This document shows positions 61,301-64,000 of a DNA stretch of 64,000 nucleotides, in pieces. Within the stretch, counting starts at the first letter, position 1. Every line of letters starts with the position of its first letter. The position numbers were made by a program, and so were the translations under genes. The DNA is taken from assembly GCF_025639805.1 (NCBI RefSeq), contig NZ_CP106735.1, positions 4,001,501-4,065,500 of the forward strand, written 5' to 3'. Source of the stretch: Reichenbachiella carrageenanivorans (GTDB lineage: Bacteria; Bacteroidota; Bacteroidia; Cytophagales; Cyclobacteriaceae). The notes under the pieces are model-generated. The model made no database searches. It saw nothing but the letters and a program-made list of their open reading frames with translations, and had not been told where the DNA came from.

Positions 61301-64000
61301 AGCGATCACGATCACAGCCGTGAGCTATGCTGGCGGAGCAGGTTGTGTATCTTCTGGTCTATCAGTCCTCGACTTATTCGATGTAGAGCCGCTTCCTGAA
61401 ACCAGCACCTTAGCTGTGACAGTAGAAAACACATGCTTGAAAGAAGATGCCACAGCTACTATCGCTAGCAACCTCATCGATGGTGCTTACACGATCTCTT
61501 ATACACTCAGCGGAGCGAATACAGGCAACTACGACGTAGTAGCAAACCTTACCAATAGTGACGGGTCTGGTAGTTTCACCATTCCGAAAATTAGAGTAAG
61601 CCAAGCGGGTACAACTACCCTCACAGTGACTGACATCCAATTCAACAATGGACAAGCCTGTAGCACCAGTGGTACACTATCTACAGATGATTTCGACATG
61701 GAAGCGCTACCCAACGTATCTGCCATGACATTGGCTGTAGCCAATGTCTGTGAAAGCGAAGATGCTACCGTAATGCTGAATAGCAGCCTAGACATGGGAG
61801 ATTATACCATGAGCTATATCTTGTATGGATCTAATGCTTACGCTAATACTGAAGTCGTGAGTATTGACGCAAGTGGAAATGGAACAATCATCATCCCTAC
61901 AGCCGAACTGACTACAGCTGGGGACATGACCATTTCCATACAAAGCATTGCTACTACACAAGGCAACCTTTGCTCTCAGTCTGGATTAGCCATCAATGCC
62001 AACTTCACTGTAGAAGACCTGCCAAACACCGCAGGACTCACCCTCTTAATCGATGATACTTGCCAAGGAGAATCCACTACGGTGATCCTTACAAGCAACT
62101 TGGTAGATGGAGACTACGAGCTGACCTACCGTCTGTTTGGAGCCAATTCGACTATTGTCAAAACTATCGTAGCGAAGGTAGTATCGGGCAATGGCAACAT
62201 CAGCTTTACACTACCGGGCACTTGGCTACCCCATGCAGGACTGACCAATATTGGTATCTCAGCCATCGAATTTACTGACGGACAGCAGTGCAGCGTGAGC
62301 GAAGACTTCCAAGGCAGCTTCAATGTAGAAGCCTTGCCTGCTACAGATGATCTGACGCTTGCAGCAGACAATACTTGCCTAGGCGACCCTACACAAGTAC
62401 AGGGCACAAGTACGAGCTTGGTAGATGATACTTATCTATTGACTTATAATCTGTCTGGTGCCAATGTATCCTCTGATCATACCATAGCCGTAGCAGTGAC
62501 TAGTGGTGATTTCAATTTTGAAATTCCCGCTTCTCAGCTTACACTCCCTGGCGCTAATGTGATACGGATCACCAACATCGAATTACAATCTGGCTTAAAC
62601 TGCGGCAGCAGTGCTGCCACAATCTCAGCCGCATTCGACGTGAACGAAGCGCCAGATGTATCTGGTGTCACTTGGACAGTAGAAAGCCCTATGTGTCGAA
62701 ACAACGCCCCACTACTCACTATAGGAGGACTGGAAGCATCTACCTACTACAGTATTACCTTCGATAAAAATGGTACCGAAACTACTGAAATGATCACAAC
62801 TGATGGAAGTGGGTCGTCAGACCTGACGACCGACGTATTGATCGCAGATGGTACTTACGAACTGATCAGCGTGAGCTTCGACGACGGAGACACGCAATGT
62901 AACAGCAGCCTCACTCGATCAGCTACCTCGGATGTAGGTTGTGCACCTATCAGCCAAGACGCTACCGTGGAGGGCATCGAAGACAACCTGACGGTTTTCT
63001 TCAACCATGACTTTTATTTCGAAGACCCTGACAATGACGCCTTGAAAGGAGTGGTGATAACTACCCTACCAAGCAAGGGCTTGCTCTTCTACTCCGGTGT
63101 GGTCGTGACTATGGCAGACGTAGTCACCAAGACGACCTACCCACAGCGCAACCTGTTTAGGTACTTTCCGAGCTTCGATGGCAACGGTGCGCCATTCGAT
63201 AGTTTCACCTTCAAGGTGAGAGATGTATCAGGTGATGTAGACACAGAATACAGTGTAGCGGATTATACGATGTCTATAAACATCATAAGTCAGGAAGATG
63301 CACCTACCGTAAGCGATGTCTTGAAAACGACACAAGAAGAAACAACGCTCACTTTTGCTGCATCAGACTTTACGGCTAGCTATTCAGACACAGAAGGTGA
63401 TCCTTTGCTAGAAATCAAGTTTAATGACTTACCAACAGTAGAAGGTACTTTGAAATTGAACGGATCATCCATCGTTGCTGATCAATCTATCCCATTGGCT
63501 CAAGCCAACTTAATCACCTTCGACCCTGCTACCAATATCATTGGCGAAGTCAGGTTCAAATGGTGGGGATCTGATGGCTCTTCATATTCGCAGGAACCTG
63601 CCGATGTCATCATCACTGTAGAACCAGTAAACGATGCACCAATTGCCATCGACGATTTCAACAATGTGAATGGCACCAATGCCGTATCGGGCGATGTATC
63701 GCTCAATGATTACGACCCTGAAGGCAATGACTTGGCTTTTATGCTAGTGACACCTCCAGAAAATGGTATACTAACATTCAATACCAATGGAACCTATACC
63801 TATGTAGCCAATTCAGGATATAATGGCAACGATACCTTTACCTATCAAGTATGTGACCTACCTCCTGCTCCACAAGCGTCATTGTGCGACGAAGGGCTAG
63901 TCACCATAGCAGTCACAGCCATTCTACTAGATACAGATCATGACGGTATCCTCGATATCATAGAAGTAGGCCCAGACCCTAGCAATCCTATTGATACGGA
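49314..64000 (+). CDS. second giant T9SS-type adhesin, at least 4,895 residues (3' end outside window)
   Basis: The frame from ATG 49314 stays open to the right edge. It begins with a Sec signal ending STSFAQ. About 13 PKD or PKD-like domains (typical core W-x-F-GDG) run to about 53330. Ig-like domains follow, then a long region of three domain kinds in ordered modules (see the repeat entry). From about 62950 come cadherin/VCBS-like domains (SQDATVEGIEDN, PENGILTF, GNDTFTYQV) and, at the edge, a type 3 thrombospondin-like Ca-binding motif (DTDHDGILD). Nearly every domain holds two Cys in matching places, suggesting one disulfide per domain. The C-terminus, perhaps a CHU_C domain, is outside the window. 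Adhesion is inferred from architecture. Typical relatives are large secreted Bacteroidota proteins. Confidence 0.88.
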   Translation, partial: MLKYLLGLTAVLFAASTSFAQSAEFYTNLTNNQNCGATSVNFTLTDETGITSFDIDFGNGEIDTGLTPSGDANADAGTSYLNPGNYTVTLTINGGSTSSSEVITIFAKPEPEFEIINNTATSCIDESFTVDFDYTGTVPTGGGEIVKWNWDFGDMTDPIELLAADGNNGDISYTYSTYGTFNVLVNVVDVNGCTESFFIPLAVSLYPEPTADFDIAYADENCSFPLTLNLTNNSTDELDDISQYSWTITDTNTSSVVATSTVENPDLVLNSAGNYDITLEVKTSKGGCTDESTQSVSFVNNTSSFTEDAVETCEGGTINFTNTSTDGLGGIPNAYFWQFGDGTDSNEENPSHTYTDASGSPYTVSLQVTFSNGCKETVTMTDLITINPGVALTLTTDKDELCDTTPVTFTTTGGADTYSWDFDYDGITPNFDQQSTTENIQYAYLAEGEYDVYVSAQTSDGCSSSTLLSDQAGNPTIKVEFPKPVFEITDGQQGCIDPTPTTADFDATLSSNSYPTGSNLITNYAWDFNDDNSVDQSGSSPLANDIIFDQEGRYDVRLTITTETGCLATIVYEDTVMRGYTPQASFDITSPTTLCVNDAVSVQNTSIPNGATLTPIDSLVWDWGDGSTTTGTPAQVGTSGHVYDDDTQSTDPTEYVITLYAYSNGCEDISASQSIEINLPIARFDYPNIGNCFPGVGIDFDASDSEGVDEYRWDFGDGSYYPGPTSAEYTTGSDPTFIGHRFTKLGEFTVSLYVKNNSSGCEDYFSSLIPVTFGTPRFSTVDVEVCKDDEEVIFTNTSLSYASNPSYSWDFGDGATPATFDGETPPAVTYATTGLKTITLTMDENNGCNIKQEQKTAYIDVRGPVASFTELSDNTDDDYQCLDPEESIAFTSTSNASTSAQQPDDNENTNIGWSWNFGASATPSTTDATDESSIDVRYNTPGQKDVSLTVTDDWGCTDTMLAEKEINIPNPTAAFSYASGNLCTGEDLLVTNESTTDGLTTLVSYQWSTDADGTITAPTSADPGIITYATAGTKTLTLITTDDKGCENSVAQAFEVYTADASFTDDGDGGCAVATINFTDTSSPDAGIVAWHWDFGDSFGGTSNEQNPTYSYVYPGTYDVVLTTTSAGGCEATSSIETLTVAGPVYDDFTFTPLDGCLGDTETDIEVTFTVVGMDNVKILRIDFGDGSPVYEESFADPDNPPSPHDVVYSYNRRGLFQPKLILEDDPNNPESCGKFIFTTDNEINISEDPQPVFSSTAISNESCEDITVDFEDITQESGGLIDDRFEIVSWAWDFGGDGNSTDQNPSHAFSSAGDYDVTLTVTTSVGCTGTTSQTITVDPGLNDTSVASDESICAGDTPTLDGQAASGGNGAYAYLWETSTNQTNWTDASGTNDGEDYTVAATDPTSQTTDYYRRKTTSVNCEIYGPTYSVKTDPTTIAGTLDTDANECFGNNSNTLILSGYRGAILEWQSSPDNFVSTTTTIANTSAEYSYTDITETTYYRVSVQSGTCPGAFSNVVTISVQDEITGNVISPASVDICSDNDPAAITPSAAAGGDGNFTYQWQESTDDTNFTDIGGATSESYDPGLLTTTTYYRRVVTSTGTIACAVISNSIVINVTPVPDTGLTVTSPDVCDDEDAIITIENSQNGYTYDVLNVDAGNANVGSGTGNDGTLNITVLEGNLPDGESVFNYVINVSLDACTDDEFPAGSLQINAIPTLTLGVTDLGNRCAGDDQTVTISGAQSGYTYDIQDTDNSNHIVASGTGAAGDLDIVIPSSELPATGTFNYQIAVTNGACERVLDNSGSFDIIPIPDNSMAVSDPTVCKENPSPTVEITINPTYADVFYQVREDLGDVDVAAAQEGNGGTLTFVIPVPDATTLYNILATAEPIDGESNPCEGIELTDKSTVTIIPIPATDYTVSDPIICENEGDLTVNVSGSETDVNYYLRVKGDPTNLLTVAGTGSAFDFVLSPAPTADTDYEVVAQSAISSDLGFCAEYTLADESNVHVIPIPETSASILSVNDFEYCEEDAAGTPDLVFTVSNTEMGVNYTLRESVAMTDIETLAGNGSTIAFTGQTAPSVTTIYQVYAQADESSDAGLCSEYVLEDEGVVTVAPIPDKLVAAEDAFICIGDPGEIRINSPEAFVSYQLIRLGDLTPVGPPIATTNTDPIAFPIAIVTTTTYKIEATSTIVGGCDAVELDKEPVATIIPRPDASVDFTTPDDTYCDGTEITFSIETASGVSYQPYKDGVLFGSAISGSGATETFTDTPAESALYTVVATPIQQNSDGVNCGSIQLTDVVDITIVGPIVFNVQPTDQTLCSATDTEFVAAVENTGDGGSPDLQWQVDTGSGYGDITDDAIYTGSQTETLVIDNTAGLDGNSYQLVASIDACQVTSAPAVLNISALPNETGMSVSADDICLGEDVLVTVSGPNIADGDYTLHYQVSQDNTIPTTTVAVTFTGNVASFTIAGADLPNPGDISIFISEIDFTTGQSCGVSLLIETNVIIYPLPDATALGLTMESVCLGNDPTVNIDGSLITGEYIFTYDLNGDNTATGVNSSAVAIVNGVGSFGIAGGTLLSGTTTLTITDIAFTTDELCAIGEVNTSTTFDIIDAPDKTTPTFDPTPLYVCEGDAGEITMHDSELGVKYQLRDGTTNIGLPIPGNDGDIVFSVSPTADVTYNVVATSTKVSGTCNGVTLDNAPSAVVILTPASTLAVTSDIDKTCYGEPATISVANTQVGVTYQLQVNGTDVPGFTFAGTGSDESFAGTPSKSGTYTVSATPTQSNSDGATCPSVGLFDVVTIEVEGPIEITKQPESITLCTSETTNTFSADVVNNGAGGTPSFQWQSSPDNVTYSDLSNDAVYANTNTETLSILDNTGLSGTYYQLEITTSECSLVSDAALLTLTSIPDVTDLIISTDNICIGSDLLVSIAGNLVDATYLMTYTVTGSNLVSPTQKIVTINSGDGSGSFSIASDKFTNTGAGVVSITKIDYTGGEHCSVLNVFANSSFEVEPVPDVGGVDVSIPDICLGADANITVNGSLTDGVYQFVYDLSGDNVATDQTEDLIVSAGTGTAIIPAAQLTNAGTTTVVFKDIYYNTGEKCNTIITSMYAQDFAVVADPTLTTETLNDPTICVGEALSIELSNYQTGVDYYITRNSDDVQVSEIRNASDDMGGLLVFAISPTPTVSTTYNLVGYANTTGETCTPVELTTTDATVVPIPDTGLTVDASDNDICESEGVTITVNGTDPEVIYQLQADKVNVPGATIQEATPGNYDFPEQFPTSTTTYRVTATPFVGGAATCDTQLLADTEEVTVDGPITINTQPIDVVACTGETVAFTSNISVPSGSIAYQWQENDGGTFQDVSDDAFYSGATTPTLTISNISAQNGYKYRLSITTAACSAVLTDEATLQITPTPPNPVDFAPFTIADVCEGTDATVDFGSNLTEGSYQFTYSLTNNTNQDVIVAVDGSGNGQFIISNTLLTDITNYTVTVLNVGASVGTCEQTNINTPVTNSFDVLAIPVTSNLQVTIDNICNYTTDATVAITGELEAGIYDITYDLAGANIATDQIANDVSINASGEGTFLISSGDLPNTGNTIVTLTEVAQSDGSCPVIGLDVSDNFHRTPAPNTTNQVLSQPVFCEGENFDITMTNSQLQVNYQLRDAAVSNVGALVPGTGGKITFAGVTTGAGVYTVEAIPNPVATVTPVCTSSILTATSTATEIPAPDNSLVVTTDDADNIVCDGDAVLLTVESSQAEIWYDLYDNTNPEDPQLIGGLLGTNGNITATVTPTTDPTIYLIQATPNVLNSNGVQCTTLDLTTEPSIQVRGPLTINNQPADYIVCGETAEFSIDVDNTGFGTVTYQWYRLDDADLMTPILLSDAGDFNNTTTATLNIITNASTYSADQFYVEMQIDGECPQNSETATLSATSLPVTTGMTATVADICLGSRATVNLTSSLVAGSYNFTYNLGGANSATDQVATNIVINATGTGLFRIPEASLALDGTTAITITAVSYAGGAGCVSSGLSVLDLFDVEPLPETSTLAVTVENTCLKEDATATIASNLIDGAYTISYTLSGANTGNYDVVANLTNSDGSGSFTIPKIRVSQAGTTTLTVTDIQFNNGQACSTSGTLSTDDFDMEALPNVSAMTLAVANVCESEDATVMLNSSLDMGDYTMSYILYGSNAYANTEVVSIDASGNGTIIIPTAELTTAGDMTISIQSIATTQGNLCSQSGLAINANFTVEDLPNTAGLTLLIDDTCQGESTTVILTSNLVDGDYELTYRLFGANSTIVKTIVAKVVSGNGNISFTLPGTWLPHAGLTNIGISAIEFTDGQQCSVSEDFQGSFNVEALPATDDLTLAADNTCLGDPTQVQGTSTSLVDDTYLLTYNLSGANVSSDHTIAVAVTSGDFNFEIPASQLTLPGANVIRITNIELQSGLNCGSSAATISAAFDVNEAPDVSGVTWTVESPMCRNNAPLLTIGGLEASTYYSITFDKNGTETTEMITTDGSGSSDLTTDVLIADGTYELISVSFDDGDTQCNSSLTRSATSDVGCAPISQDATVEGIEDNLTVFFNHDFYFEDPDNDALKGVVITTLPSKGLLFYSGVVVTMADVVTKTTYPQRNLFRYFPSFDGNGAPFDSFTFKVRDVSGDVDTEYSVADYTMSINIISQEDAPTVSDVLKTTQEETTLTFAASDFTASYSDTEGDPLLEIKFNDLPTVEGTLKLNGSSIVADQSIPLAQANLITFDPATNIIGEVRFKWWGSDGSSYSQEPADVIITVEPVNDAPIAIDDFNNVNGTNAVSGDVSLNDYDPEGNDLAFMLVTPPENGILTFNTNGTYTYVANSGYNGNDTFTYQVCDLPPAPQASLCDEGLVTIAVTAILLDTDHDGILDIIEVGPDPSNPIDT
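56220..62640 (+). repeat. diverged higher-order domain array (five-domain super-module)
   Basis: An Ig-like domain beginning with GPI-x-x-x-x-QP recurs at 56220, 57717, 59241 and 60768, that is 1,497, 1,524 and 1,527 bp apart. After each of the first three come two domains of one kind (xP-D/N, then C-x-G and GxYxxxYxLxG) and two of another (C-x-G and Y-x-L-R/Q). The fourth Ig-like domain is followed by five of the first kind. Codon choice and residues differ between copies, so the duplications are old, unlike the arrays in the first giant. Confidence 0.85.

Overview
The window looks like chromosomal DNA of a gliding or adhesive member of the Bacteroidota, most likely a marine Cytophagales-type bacterium. 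The reasons are: several proteins ending in the CHU_C (gliding-motility-associated) sorting domain of the type IX secretion system (T9SS); a SprB-like giant adhesin with a PorP/SprF partner; Bacteroidota-type -7 promoter boxes (TAnnTTTG) before several genes; a tmRNA tag reading GESNYAMAA; and the menaquinone gene order hotdog thioesterase-menF-menD-menB. The genus is inference.

Layout. 1-23.7 kb: the end of a CHU_C surface protein, then a 6,817-residue SprB-like adhesin and a PorP/SprF protein 6 bp downstream, closed by a clear terminator. The adhesin holds two in-frame tandem arrays with almost identical DNA (six copies of 690 bp and about 4.6 copies of 618 bp). 23.8-31 kb: a Tat-exported M24 peptidase, a two-gene pair of beta-helix lipoprotein and diheme cytochrome lipoprotein, ssrA (tmRNA), a decayed ECF sigma factor not previously obvious as a gene, a SASA-type esterase lipoprotein with a long acidic linker, and a UDP-GlcNAc 4-epimerase-like gene. 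31-34 kb: a small secreted protein and a B12-type radical SAM protein with CX4CX2C cluster spacing. 34-39.7 kb: a histidine phosphatase divergent from a menaquinone cluster (hotdog thioesterase, menF, menD, menB, DUF4136 lipoprotein); menF is broken by one frameshift. 39.7-48.8 kb: an NlpC/P60 lipoprotein, hisS, another CHU_C protein, ybaB, a family 2 glycosyltransferase, and a convergent pair encoding a DUF5723-type outer-membrane protein and an unknown lipoprotein. 49.3 kb to the right edge: a second giant secreted protein (at least 4,895 residues, 3' end outside) with about 13 PKD-like domains, a diverged five-domain super-module repeated about every 1.5 kb, cadherin/VCBS-like domains and a type-3-thrombospondin-like tail.

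How it fits together. Much of the window builds the cell surface: two giant T9SS cargo adhesins, a PorP/SprF partner, two smaller CHU_C proteins and at least six lipoproteins. The rest is housekeeping: menaquinone synthesis, trans-translation, histidyl-tRNA charging, nucleoid protein. The most unusual features are the repeat biology of the two giants (recently homogenised DNA arrays in one, ancient super-module duplication in the other), lectin-like domains nested at the same loop of SprB-type repeats, and the frameshifted menF. No CRISPR array, insertion sequence, prophage or tRNA gene was seen.
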